Assembly: GCA_036346355.1 (NCBI GenBank)
Contig: JAYEVF010000049.1
Location: 62,001 to 126,000, forward strand
Origin: Rhipidocladum racemiflorum
Taxonomy: Eukaryota; Streptophyta; Magnoliopsida; Poales; Poaceae
Length of the DNA stretch: 64,000 nucleotides
Direction of reading: 5' to 3'
Shown here: positions 1 to 11,473 of the stretch, piece by piece
How positions within the stretch are numbered: position 1 is the stretch's first letter
Layout: each line of letters starts with the position of its first letter
Translations under genes and position numbers: made by a program
Notes under the pieces: model-generated
What the model was told of the DNA's origin: nothing
Database searches by the model: none
Seen by the model: only the letters and a program-made list of their open reading frames with translations

Positions 1-32
1 AGAGGGCACTCAGTATACATGGGCATTAGGGC

Positions 33-37
33 ACCTA
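33..37. repeat. Target-site duplication ACCTA (left copy)
   Basis: Matches 4563-4567 on the other side of the solo LTR. The five bases are identical. Confidence 0.85.
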
Positions 38-3000
38 TGTGAGACCCTCATTTTTATGTCAGTAAATAACATAAATATGAGGCTCTTTAAGTGCATCCTG
101 TGCCATTCCCATGATCAGTGGCTGGCACGCACAAACACAATTTGGATATTACAGCCACACAAATACACATTTTTTTTTATTACATCACAAGTTTTATAGT
201 GATATTACAATACCAAAAGTAACAGGAAATTAAAACCATGTCTCATAGTATGCCAACTATTCCATAACTCCACAGGCAACTGCTGAGATGAACCTAGAAA
301 GATTAGTCGTCGCTAAAATTCGCAGGTTCCTCATATTCATTCTCGTCGTTATCGTAATCTTGCTCTTCACCTAAAAACATTGTTGAAGCAAGTTGAGTAC
401 ATTGGTACTCGCAAGACTTTGTAGTGTATGCAAATCCTGTAATAAATGCAGGCTGAAAATAGAAAGTGGGTTTCTACGGTTGTTTTGCATAAAGCGAAAG
501 TTTTGAATGAAGTATTACTGAATAATAATGGAAAGCGTAAATAAAAATTTAAGACAGTTTGATAAGTAATTGAGATAACAAGTAATAAAAGAATAATAAC
601 ATTTTTACTCACGGCCCTTTGTGAGTAAAATAACGAACAAGACCCTCCATGGTCTCAAGTGGACAAATATAATAATGAGTGACATAAAAGGGGTATAAAT
701 CATTTCTCAAATCATTTAATCAAAGGTTTTTGAAAACAGAAACAGCTAACTATGTGATGACTTTACCAAGTGCTCATGACCGCGAGCGCGGCTAATCGAT
801 TAGGTTTAGACTCTGCAGTGTTTGTACTTCATTACCCACAAGATATGTTCTCACTTTTTGCAAGCTATAAGACACACTTCCTTTGGTATGCCCGCGAGGA
901 GTTCATAACGAAACCGTTCGATTACTTGAACCTAACTTTGCACCAGCGACAGTGTTTAACCCTGACTATGATGGAAGCTAAAAAGGTAAAAGGAATTCGA
1001 GTCAAGAACCCACCAGGAATAGAAATTCGGAGTTAGTGACCCACCAGAATAATAATGACCCAGATTCATAACCGTGACGCATAATCGCAGTTTCCGCCTA
1101 CCAGAGTGCAAAGCTAGTTCCAAATAATTTTAATTGGTTAAGACTGGTCCCATTTCAAGATTTGTGGATGTACGGTTATCTTGGCCTGAAAACAACACAT
1201 TAGCTCGGTCCTTATTGTGACATGGGCGATACTCCACCCTAGCTACGTACACATTAAAACATGTACATCCGGCTATTGCCAATAATCACCCACATCAAAT
1301 CAGTAGTTTTATTTTCATTTTTAACAAACTACCAGTATCCTTTACTGCTTAAATAAACCATAAAAGATTTCATAAAGAAGTGTGTATGTGGGTATAGATA
1401 TCAACGTATCATTCTAAGCATTGCTAAGCGGATGCAAATAATATTCGTTATAGCCCATCTTTCAATTAAGTACCCATTCCTATGGTTATCATGTGGTTTA
1501 TGTTGATATGATTAAGACAATATACCAACATTGGGTTATAACTACCAACAATAGTGAAATAAATATTTAGAATATAATCATGCAGTAAGATTCTTAATCA
1601 CATTTAATCTGGTTGTAAAATCTGGCTTTAAGAAAGATCAAAGTGGTGCTTGCCTTGCTCCTCGGTGGTGTAAGCTGGGTCTGTGTCGTCGATAGCGTAG
1701 TCGGTAGCCTCAGCGTCTATACGTCGATTAAGAACATGGCAAATAAGATACTTCAATATCGATAAAAGAAGCAAATACATAAACAACAAGGATAGCAGTT
1801 GAAAGATTCAAATGAAATCAATTCAAAACAATCAAGATGTCAAACATCAATCATCGTTTCATGTGTTAACTGAGTTATATGGTTTTGGGTCCTAAGGGTA
1901 AAGATATAAGGATATACAGCACAACTACTCTTCTTTATGTATTATTTCATTTTAATTTATGAATTCAGGAAGCTAAGATTGTAAAATTGAATTTAATGAA
2001 ATTTATTTCCAGGGTGTGGTGTTGATTGCACTAATACTACTTAGTACACTTAATAACCTTAATCATGTCAAGTAAAAGTAATATGGTAAACCCTAACTTT
2101 TATCTTACTAACTGGTCCTGATTAATGTAATGAGCACAAAGAAACAAGTTTCATTCATTTTGGAAGCTTTTTGATTAAGTTATTGCAATTATATCAAATA
2201 TATGCATTAAACAAAGTCCTAATGTGAAATTTTCACAAACTAGCTCCAAATCTAAATCTAATTACATATTTGAGTAGTATTTGACCTAAGGATTCCAGCA
2301 AAATTGGTTTCACTCAAATTGGACTTTATTTGCAAAATTTCTATATGCAACATATTCAAATTTCTCTCTTTAAATTTAATTTCAAGTTTAATTTGCTAAA
2401 CAAGTTTCAAATATTTTTACATATTATGAAACTAGATGATTTATTATGAATTTAGAAATTTGTTTCATTCAATTTGGAGCTATGGTTCAAAAGATATAGC
2501 AATTTGAATCAAATCGAGTTACTAAATTCCAGAAAAAGGCAAAAATGCGCTTTCCTTAAGGGAAAGCGTACTTTCTTGGTTTCGCGCGGGCTGGCTTTTG
2601 AACTCGGTCCACAACATCGACGGCTGGGTCCGTTGTCGCGGATCGGGTTCAAGTATGTGCATCGCGATACCGGCCGACTGTCGGGTCGGCGGCAGTGAGT
2701 CTCACGAGTGCGTGAGGCTGATGCACATGGCCCGCACGGCAGCGAGCCAGCGCAGAGGAGTCAGCGGATGACCTCGCCGGCGGCTCTCCGACGACGTCGA
2801 TCGGCTTTGGCCTACGGCTACGGCTTCACTAGATCGAGGTGAGTCTAGGGAACCACTTGGATATGAGTGGTGTTCGGAAGAAATGAGCTCTCGGCGTTGG
2901 ACGGCGGCGCTCCACGGTGAAGAACGGCTCGGCGAAGCTACGAAGTATCCTAGGCTTAATGATCATGCGCATGGGCATCAGTAGGTCCTAAGGACTCTAT

Positions 3001-4562
3001 TCAAGCATTCAAACCAAAGATTAAACGGCTGGGCGAAGCTCTCACCGAGCGGCGGCGACGGCGGAAGAGGTCGCACGGTGCGGGAGCAAACGGAGAGGGT
3101 CCAAGCTGAAATAAGGTGCGCAATAGCTTTGTGAGTATCTGTGGATGCTCAAAGGTCTATCAATTTGGACGTTCTCTTCTGAGTCAAAGCGAATTTGTAA
3201 TTTCCCCAAATCGGCTTCACGCAGTGAATCGAGGAAGAGGGCTCGGCTGGAGGTGGATTAGAGCGTGTGAGGGTGAATGGGTATGTTTCTTGAGTTCACC
3301 TAGGGTTAACGCTCCTATTTCTTTGCTTAAATAGGCGCGGGAGGCGGTTGGAGGCGGATTGGCTCAGAGAAGGAATGGCGGTGGTCTCTGGAAGCTCTCC
3401 TCCGGCTCGGTCAGAGCATGGGTGAAGGACCCCGTGGCAGCAGCTGGCCAGGGCGGCCTCGAGGGGCGCGACATTGCGGCGGGAAACGACAAGGAACGAG
3501 GCGGTTCAGCGGACTTTGCCGACAACAGAGAGAGAACGAGAGAGAGACAGAGATGAGAGAAGAGGAGGAAGACGGATCTGGCCGAAGGGGTCCACACGGC
3601 AGGGAAAGAAAAGAGAAAAAGAGAGAAGGATGACGCGTAGGCCAGAGGCTTCTGGGTCCCGTCCCCAGTGGCGTTGGCGCCTGGGTTGGCCGAAAGGTCA
3701 CGGGCACGTGGCCCCCACGCGTAAGAGAGAGGAAGAGAGAGAGGATCTCTAGGGCTCTCTTCTGGACAGCATAGCAAACAATTAAACTCACAGTCAGGAC
3801 TTCACTGGAAATTTTCGAAACTTTTTGACCAGCTCAGAGGCTAAGTCATAGACGTCCAGTAAAATTTTGGGGTTAAAATGTGCTATAGTTATTTAATTAA
3901 AAATCTGACAATGAAATCTGCACAGAAAAACCAATTTAGTTTTTGAATTGATTAAGGGACTAAACCAACGTATTTACTTTTGAAATTTTTACTGAAGGTT
4001 TGGTTCTAAACAATGGACCTATCATAAAAATTTCAACATTAAATTCTCATTATTTAATTCTCCATAAATCTTTTATTGATTTCTGCAGAATTTCAAATTT
4101 GCCTAAAATAAATGCTAAATCATAGCAAAATTTCTTATTAATTTTTGAAACTTTTTGAGGGTGAAGGTGATATTACTGAGGTCTTATGGTAAAAATCCCA
4201 AGGTCTATATTGCTCCACAACTCTCTCTAAAAATCTGACATGGTTCAGGACAGAAATAAAATTTACCATTTTAAATTGTTTTCTTGACTAACAATTGCAT
4301 GCACATGGTCTTTTGACCAGCTAGAAGCATTTTCCAGAGCTTGGCAAGATTATCCAAAGCTTTTTACCATGGTAATTTCTTTTCTTACCATTTTACTATT
4401 TTCTCTTTTCTTTTCTTTTCTTTCTTAAATTCCATTATTCATTTCAACAATTAATTCAACCAATAGATAAATAATTACACAAGAAATCATAAAAGCAACA
4501 CAAAGAAGATTTCACATACTTAATAGTTGATTTTAAACTTTTATAAATTTGAGGATGTTACA
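38..4562 (-). mobile_element. Solo LTR, 4.5 kb, Tekay/Del-like Ty3/gypsy
   Basis: The block begins TGTGAGACCC and ends GATGTTACA. It is flanked by a perfect 5-bp duplication ACCTA (33-37 and 4563-4567), and no second LTR or coding domain is nearby, so it is a solo LTR left by LTR-LTR recombination. Short collinear segments are shared with the LTRs at 11474, 39829 and 44337. Examples are the 'gagtacattggtactcg' segment near 396-412 and the 'actctgcag...ttacccacaagata' segment near 810-845. It has a GC-rich middle (about 2570-3770) and AT-rich flanks. The minus orientation is inferred from collinearity with the LTR at 44337-51571, whose direction is fixed by its pol. At 4.5 kb it is about 1.1 kb longer than its relatives here. 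Confidence 0.85.
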
Positions 4563-4639
4563 ACCTACCTAACAACGAGAGGGCACTCGACGTAGGTACA
4601 GCTCGAGAGGGCACTCGGCGTAGGGTTCCCTCCTTTACC

Positions 4640-5019
4640 TCGCGTTTGGCACTCACCCAGCCCAAAGCGCATCGCCAGCCCCAGAACGCACCGCCAGAGT
4701 CCGCCCGCCGCTCCCCTCCGCCTCCGACCGGCCACCGCCGCCCCGGCCTCCCTCCTCTCCTGCCCGGGCCTCCCTCCGCCTCGCACCGGCCGCCGCATGG
4801 ATCTGTCGCCGCTGCCCTCATCTGTCGCCGCCGCCCTGGCCTCCCTCCTCTGCCGCGGCTGCCCGGCCTCCCTCCTCTGCATCCCCACCAGCCAACACCG
4901 GGTCGCCGCACGCCGCCCCCGCCTTTGCTCTGCCTCCCCACCAGATGAAGCGTCGAGCGGCCCGCCTGCCGCCGCCCGCCACGCCGACGGCCGCTCCTTC
5001 CACGACTGCCGGCCCGCAT
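4640..5019 (+). other. GC-rich exon-like segment inside the CACTA element
   Basis: This segment is very GC-rich and rich in Pro, Ala and Arg codons in several frames. It ends at a consensus splice donor (cat|GTAAGT, GT at 5020-5021). It is followed by about 1.65 kb of AT-rich, intron-like sequence and then an acceptor-like AG at 6681-6682. An ATG at 4797 opens a reading frame that would meet a TAG formed exactly across this splice, so no long product is supported. It could be a first exon captured from a host gene, or an untranslated leader belonging to the transposon. I do not recognise a protein domain. Confidence 0.3.
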
Positions 5020-6682
5020 GTAAGTCCGCTCCCCCATCTCTACCTGTTTTGATCTAGTGGATACCTCGGTAGAATGGTCCCATTCGTTCTTAAGGTTCTC
5101 GATTGAGCGCTCTTTCTGCCGTCATCTGGGCTGCACTTGAGGTGTTCGACGTTATGCGTGAGGAGTCAGCGCATGTCTGATGCTTGATATCGACTGTCTC
5201 TTTGGCCTCTCTTGTGCGCCCCTGAGCTATTAATCTGTTCCAAGCTATAGTTCCTAGGCCGCCATGTGCTGAATTTTGATGCTTTCATGAGGTTCTAGAA
5301 AGATGCGTGTTCATTTGAATTGAGTCGTGATGCTAGTATTCCCTTTACTCTTTGCGGGGAACACTGAAGGTGATGGATGGTATTCTCTATAAGAGGATAG
5401 TCTAGTGAATTCTATATGTGTTTTCGTCTTATGCTTGTCTAGTTTGTTCTTGAGTTACATTGGTGCTATACATTTCTAGTTTAAGTGCACATTGACTGTG
5501 CTCAACACTTTGCAAGTTGAAATTTCCTTACAGAACTGTCATTTTTTGTGTGCTTTTCATTCAAATATGTGCCTGATGTGTTAACGCCAATGGAATTTTA
5601 TATTTTAGTTTCTCCAAGTGTTCTTAAGGTGTTTGATCCTTCGTCATGAAATCAATGCATAGTTGTGTGTCATTTTCCTCCATGCTCGAGTTGATTGTAA
5701 TGTGCAAACGATGGTGCATATGACTTGTACATATATGCCATGCACCCTTTCATTGCAGTTCAGCATCACACAACCAAAATATGCAAACTTAAGCAAATGC
5801 TTGAATGTATGTAGATGTGTGCTTCTACACCCTTGAGGGCATATCACAATTTTGTTTCATGTATGAGTATTATGATCTATGTTTGCACAAACTTACTTCT
5901 TTGCCATATTATCTGAAAATGTATTTTGCTGCTACCTCTCCCTCTCCCTCTTCTTCCTCTTAACCTTGCAACTTTAAGCTAGTGGGACTCAATTCTGCAT
6001 CAGAGCCATTAATGATTTAATTGTAAGTATGACAGTCTTTATTGTGTCAGTGTAAGTATGACAGTCTTTATATACTTCCATCTGTATCTATGTTTTATGG
6101 TTTGCATTGCAAGTGTGAAAACAAATTGCCTTTCAATACTTCATCTTTCTATCACAACATCATAGTTTCTGGAATCAAATACTAGCAAGTAAAGGTCGCC
6201 CAAAATACATTTTTAACTTCTTTGTTTGAACTCAAAATATGCTTATAACTTACTAAGCACTTGAGAATACTTCACGCTCAGCTTGGATCCATGAATTTGT
6301 ATGTCCTATGCTGAGCGTGCAAACATGTATCAGTATTTCATGAAGTTGTGCTCTTATCACTAAAGAGGTTTTGACTACATGCCTGGTCCTTTTTCAAGGG
6401 GCAACGAATCACATTTACAAGGATAGTTTGAAGTTGGAAGTCCTTGATGTTTGACATGTGCTTCCTAGCTTTGTAGCATGTGAATTTCTTGAATCTTGTT
6501 AGTGAGCTTGTCAGATTGTTTAGTCATGTTGAACTTGTCTTGTTGATTGATTGCTTGGTTGTGTTTATTAAATAATTATCTTTGCACGTTTAACTTATAT
6601 GTCTTTTCTATAAATATGTAACCATGTATGATATTGAATGGAAATGACATAATATGTTTTATTTTTCAAATGTAATGTGCAG

Positions 6683-6780
6683 AGGATGAAGGAACAAGGG
6701 ATCGAAGCTAATTGGATTCATCTAGCCCCCGAGGAGTGGTTTTGGATTTTGTATGGATGTGATATCTAGAACTTCTTATG
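6683..6780 (+). other. Possible 3' exon of the CACTA internal transcript
   Basis: After 'tgtaatgtgcag' the sequence opens 'aggatgaaggaacaaggg', a plausible exon start. It encodes only a few codons in any frame before stops. It is paired with the donor at 5020 only by its appearance. No domain is seen. Confidence 0.2.
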
Positions 6781-7104
6781 CTTTGTGTATGTGGACTTCA
6801 TTTGTTGAACTTCGGACTTGTTGAACTTCAGACTTGATATGTGCACTTAAATATGTTGGAGTCATGTTGAATTAATGTAAAAAAATTTGTGATATGTGCA
6901 TTGCATGTGAATGTGCGATGGAGTTACGTTTTGTGGATGGGTTATGGCGTTGTTTTCGTTATATTGGTTTAACGTATAATGTGAATTGCTATTGTGGATG
7001 TGTATTATTGAAATGTGAATTGATATTGTGGATTTGATAATGTTATATTATGGATGTAAATTGGTAACGTGAATTTATTGGAAATTTGAACAGGCTGCTT
7101 GTGG

Positions 7105-7574
7105 CTAGGGCATGGTACCTATGCTGAGAGTGCACTCGGCATATCACTCAATCCTAAGTGTGCACTCGGGATATCCTATACCGAGAGTGCACTCGGCATA
7201 GCTTCAATTTGCCCGAGTGTCCACTCGGGATAACCTATACCCAGAGTGCACTCGATATAATCCTATGCCGAGTGCCCACTCGCACTAGATATAACCCTAT
7301 GCCGAGTGTCCACTCGGTATAAATGTTGACGTGTCGCTACCCTGTCCGCCACGGGGCAGTGGGGGGGCGCCCGGAATCCCAGCACTGTCTCGAGAGGGCA
7401 CTCAGATCGATTTTATTTTTTCCGAGAGTACACTCGGCGTAGCCTACTTTTCCCGATAAAATAACGCCGAGTGCACTACGCCGAGTGTGCCCACTCGGGA
7501 TAGGCTACCCCGAGTGTTTCCTCCCCTATCCCGAGTGTGGAAAACACTCGGGCCAAATCTGCAACCTTGTAGTG
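7105..7574. repeat. CACTA subterminal repeat array and right terminal inverted repeat
   Basis: At least ten copies of 'gagtgcactcggcata'-like units occur in both orientations, including cgagagtgcactcgg and ccgagtgtccactcgg. They end with the terminal sequence that reads CACTACAAGG on the minus strand. Such arrays are the transposase-binding regions of CACTA elements. Confidence 0.8.
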
Positions 7575-8219
7575 AAACCAATACCTGGCAAGAAAGAATT
7601 GACTTAGCTCAACTAAGTGCAGTCTCTCACAATTCCACGTTTCATTTCAATTGCCAATAACATTTGCAAATGACAACCGCAATCCTCGATTTCACCCACT
7701 AAAGGGCTCCATCAAATTAATACGCCCAAATCCTCACGTCAAACACTTCATACTACTATCGCAAACATTCTGGTGAACACAGAACAACTTCTTTTTTTGC
7801 CACTACAGGTACGACTCGTATAATCAGTAATTTTCTTCCGAATAATATAAAACCAATATACGAACTCAACTCTAAATTCCCTTTTCAATTTCATTCACAA
7901 AACCTTAATATTATTTCATTAAACTCAAGATGACACAATCAAAGCGAGTCACATCTTTTTTAACATCCTCTCTACCACCAAATCACCAATGGTAACTTGT
8001 TTCTAACTAGGGTTCTAAACGTGACCCCCCCAAAAACCAAGAAGACACTGGTTCTCAACTCTTGCAATTGATTGCCCTTTAAATCGAATGGACCATACAA
8101 CACTGCAACATCTTAAACATTTAACAAAATCGAAAAACATAATATTAATCGATGATGCTATAACCTTGCAATATTTTGAAAACACATATGTAACAATTTG
8201 GGAGGACACATGCAACAAA
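7575..8219. other. Intergenic relic sequence; short similarity to the non-coding LTR element at 31066
   Basis: No gene is visible. Bases about 7599-7656 align by eye at roughly 80% with about 33279-33336, in the same orientation ('tagctcaac...gtgca..ctctcac...ttcca'). That is the edge of the internal domain of the LARD-like element at 31066-39231. The rest is AT-rich, with short interrupted frames. It may be an old fragment of the same retroelement family. Confidence 0.4.
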
Positions 8220-8450
8220 GGGAGTGTTTGACAGAGCTCCAACTCCATCAAATTTGTGAATTTCGTGGAGCTGGGTATTCCTAGCTCCACCAAATCCGTG
8301 GAGCTGAAGCTGTGGGTATATTAAGAGTGTTTAGATGGATCATCTTGTTTACATTTTAGAATAAAAATATAAATTTAATTCACTTTATTTTAACCTACAA
8401 ATTTCAGATCTGAAGTGGAGCTGGGATCTAGAGCTCTGCCAAACAGGATC
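8220..8450. mobile_element. MITE-like repeat with imperfect terminal inverted repeats
   Basis: The left end 'gtgtttgacagagctcc' and the reverse complement of the right end, 'ctgtttggcagagctct', form an imperfect inverted repeat. 'ggagctg'-type motifs repeat between them. This matches small non-autonomous DNA transposons that are common in grasses. A target duplication could not be fixed, so the superfamily is uncertain (hAT-like is possible). Confidence 0.45.
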
Positions 8451-9027
8451 AAAATAACTCGGAGAACATACATTGCATCTAACGATAGCAACAAAAAAAC
8501 CATATATTTTTAGGTTAAAAATATCGATGTTGCAATTGTTTACTTGATTGTTGCGTACAATAAATAAAAATATTGCTACCAAAAATGCAACGTTAGAGAA
8601 ACATATCCTTAATAAATTGGAACATATCCTATAACAAATGAAGAAAGGGGCTACAGTATGGTTGACAAATGCATGCAACAATCTCACTATAGGAAGTGTA
8701 CGCATGGATGATGACGTGTAGCTGAGCTGTCCTTCACTCACCGTCCATGACACTACCTTGTCCTGTCGCTCCATAAAGGGGAGCCTCTGCTCTGGCTACA
8801 TCCCGCTAGATCAAATGGGCGTCCTAGAGTGTGAGTGAGGGCGACCTCAGACCATGAACAGATGGCGGAGCTTGGTATACCGAGTGGAAGATTAGTGGAG
8901 TGGGGGTGGAGCTCACTTGCGATGGAGGCGCTCAATGCTCCTCATTCTTGTTAGTTATTTGTGTTGGTTATTTGAGAAGTGAAGAGAAGCTTTAAACAGA
9001 GGTTGTGAACTCTAAAGAGTAGACAAG
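8451..9027. other. Intergenic sequence, nothing recognised
   Basis: AT-rich sequence followed by a slightly GC-richer part before the 3' LTR of the Tat element. Short frames occur on both strands but none shows a domain, and no splice structure is convincing. Confidence 0.3.
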
Positions 9028-9622
9028 TGTCGACGGTTGGTATCGTCGGCAATCAGATTTGTGATTCGTGGGGATTCGTGCGAGATAGAGCTCAAATGGT
9101 AACACAGGATGCGAGGGCGATTTTTAGACAGGTTCGGGCTCTCTGGATGGAGATAATACCCTAGTCCTGTGTTCTTGTTGGTTTGAGTTTCTTTTCCTTT
9201 TTTCCCTCTCTCCTTTACAAGGTTGTCGCCTCCCGCCTTATATACTGGGGGGAGGACATGTTACAAAGGGGTGCCACCTGGCGTTGGCCCAGGTGGACTC
9301 ATGAGTGTCCTGTTTGTCTCTATTTGCCGAACCCAACTGCCACCAGGAGATTTGGTCGCTTCCTTCCCGACCTGCGCCTGCTGATTCGCCGGGGTTTGGT
9401 GGCTGCAGACTGCAGGCACCAGGCTGCAGGCTTTGCTTTATGCAGGGTTGTCCTGGCGTGAGATGAAGCTTCGTCAGGAAGGTAGCGTGCTGTTGTCTTT
9501 GAGGGGACGCTGGGCCTTGGCTATATCCCCCTTGTGGTGTTTCCAAACTTACGGCCCAGCGCATTGTTCAGACGGGCCGACGATCGGCTTGCTCATGGGA
9601 CCCTAGTCTTGGACATCCCACA
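9028..9622 (-). repeat. 3' LTR of the Tat element
   Basis: Begins TGTCGACGG and ends ATCCCACA on the plus strand. The same 595-bp length and terminal bases occur at 24358-24952. It contains 'ttatatactgggggga' near 9238, a TATA-like stretch in the plus reading. In its own direction the LTR runs from TGTGGGATG to CGTCGACA. Confidence 0.95.
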
Positions 9623-9640
9623 GCAGCCCCCAAGTGCTTT
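9623..9640 (-). promoter_or_regulatory. Polypurine tract of the Tat element
   Basis: Directly upstream (minus strand) of the 3' LTR the sequence reads CACTTGGGGGCTGC, the plus-strand primer typical of Tat elements. It fixes the minus-strand orientation. Confidence 0.8.
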
Positions 9641-9789
9641 AAGATCGGAATACCTTGTCCTGTCATGTCAAAGACACTTCTGTAGGTAAGAAGATCATAA
9701 AGGACTAGTTAGTATTCGGGATTACTGTCAGCGTTTCCCGGTTCATGTCCGAGTAGCGCTTACACCCATTTATTTGACCTTCACGAATA

Positions 9790-10250
9790 TATCAAAAACA
9801 GGCCGGCTCGAGGCCGAGTGGTACCCGCACCCGTTTACAGCGTGCGGTAATTGGCTCATGAAGCACAATTGACCCTCTTGGGGCATACCTAAGGTAGGTC
9901 GGCTCATGGCCGAGTAGTACCTGCACCCGTTTACAGCGTGCGGCAATTGGCTCATAAAGCACAATTGACCCTCTGGGCATACCTAAGGTAGGTCGGTTCA
10001 TGGCCGAGTGGCTCGCGGCCAAGTGGTACCTGCACCCGTTTACGGTGTGCGACAATCGGCTCATGAAGCACAATTGGCCCTCATGGGGCATACCTAAGGT
10101 AGGTCAGCTCATGGCCGAGTGGTACCCACACCCATTTATGGCATGCGGCAATTGGCTCATAGAGCACAATTGACCCTCGCGGGGCATACCATGGTCGTTC
10201 AGAGTAATACCCATACCCATTTACGGTGTACAGCTTTCGACTCGCATGGA
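9790..10250. repeat. Tandem array, about 96-bp unit, about five copies, in the Tat 3' region
   Basis: The segment 'cacccgttta' and the motifs after it ('cggcaattggctcat', 'cataccta', 'gcccgagtggtac' variants) recur from 9828, 9924, 10033, 10129 and about 10213. The spacings are 96, 109, 96 and 85 bp, and one unit carries a 13-bp expansion. Short minus-strand frames with the repeated peptide 'GSIVLYEPIA' are by-products of the array. Hypervariable tandem repeats between pol and the 3' LTR are known for Tat/Ogre elements and can seed satellite DNA. Confidence 0.9.
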
Positions 10251-10565
10251 GCGTATCCTCAAGACCATTTTGGTTAAATCCTCCCGCGGTACCCAATCAC
10301 ACCATACAGCAATTCCCAAATTGTGGGGTGTATCGCTAGAGGATGTTTGGAAAGTGCCCGGTACCAATCTTTCGTGGCGATCGGCGTTTGGGCCCATCAT
10401 GGGGAGCACTCTATCCCAAACTTCGAACCAGACTTGACATCTGGTCGCGACTTGCGCGACACAGCGAACGGCCCAGCGTGGGGCATGCCCTAGATCTGGC
10501 CCAGCATTATGTACGGGAGCCACTACTGTTTTCCCGCCACGAGGCGAAAACCTAGCCCCACTTCC

Positions 10566-10573
10566 TATAAATA
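10566..10573 (+). promoter_or_regulatory. TATA box before the antisense gene of the Tat element
   Basis: TATAAATA in the context 'cttcctataaataaag', about 150 bases upstream of the ATG at 10721, with a pyrimidine-rich leader between. It suggests a plus-strand promoter separate from the LTR. This is inference from sequence only. Confidence 0.5.
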
Positions 10574-11473
10574 AAGAATCCTTCATTGGTGGAAAGACGC
10601 CTTTGCCCCTCCACCAACTCAGTTCCAAAATCTTCGAAGCCCTTTAGGCGACCTTGGTGGCTTAGGGCTTCCAATTTCGCGCTCAAAAACCCTCTCCCCC
10701 AAAATCTTCCCTCCCCCAAAATGTCTTCTTCTTCATCGCCGGAAGCGGGCACGGGTCCGGCGGCCGGAGGATGGGAGACCTCCGTATCTACGGAGGCTCG
10801 CCTGGAGGAACTGGTCGTCGGCGGCGTTCTCCCTCCTCTTGAGTTGATATCCGCCCGGTCCGCAGCAGGTGAACCTTATCCCACTCCTCGGGCTAACGAA
10901 ATTGTAGTCTTCGAGTCCTTCTTTTAGCGGGGGTTTAGTGTTCCTGGGAGCGCCTTCTTTCGGGGGCTTCTTCACTTTTATGAGATCGAACTGATCAACC
11001 TAAACCCTAACTCCGTCCTTCAAATTGCCATCTTTGTCCAACTCTATGAGGCGTATCTTGGGATTCATCCTCATTTTAACTTGTTCTGTTCCCTTTTTCT
11101 GCTCAAGCCTCATCCGAATCGGAACGCTCCCAACGCCATTGGGGGAGCCGGATTCCAGCTGCGGGAGGGCCTGAGAAAACATTACTTCACCATCCCCTTC
11201 AAAACCTCCCTCAAAGGTTGGAAGCGGGAATGGTTCTATTGCGCCAATGTCGATCCTTTTCTTGCTCCCTTCTCCGGCCGTGCTCCTACAGTCTCTCGAT
11301 GCTGGGGTGATCCCCCAAAAGATCGCGAGTTGGACCAAGTCACCGACCTTCTGGCGCTGATTGCTGACTTGAAGGGCCAGGGTTTGACCGGCGTTTGTGT
11401 CGCCATCAGTTTTGCCAAGCGCCAAGTACAGCCTCTGAAGGAGCGAATCCATTTGGGATTCCAGTACAGCGGG

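Larger units (their letters stand above)
1..7574. mobile_element. CACTA (En/Spm)-type DNA transposon, right part, left end outside window
   Basis: The right end at 7574 reads inward on the minus strand as CACTACAAGGTTGC, the hallmark of CACTA terminal inverted repeats. Many copies of a 'cactcgg / ccgagtg' unit precede it at 7105-7565. Units of the same type ('agagggcactc') lie at 1-12 and 4573-4622. They look like left subterminal repeats, which would put the left terminus just upstream of base 1. The 4.5-kb solo LTR at 38-4562 is a later insertion. About 3 kb of CACTA-derived sequence remains, with no transposase or TNPD-like domain, so this is probably a non-autonomous derivative. The linkage of the left and right repeats into one element is inference. 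Confidence 0.7.

Noticed and set aside
770..1036. 88-codon plus-strand frame
   Set aside because: It is inside the solo LTR and spans the segment conserved with other LTRs as non-coding sequence. No domain is present.
3364..3791. Overlapping open frames of 126-137 codons on the minus strand
   Set aside because: They lie in the GC-rich middle of a solo LTR, overlap frames on both strands and show only Ser/Pro/Leu bias.
4558..5057. Several Arg/Gly- or Pro-rich frames up to 159 codons
   Set aside because: Composition-driven frames of a GC-rich block. The frames conflict and none matches a family. The block itself is kept as an exon-like segment.
9770..10296. Minus-strand frames with repeated 'GSIVLYEPIAA' peptides
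   Set aside because: Products of the 96-bp tandem array, with no start context or domain.
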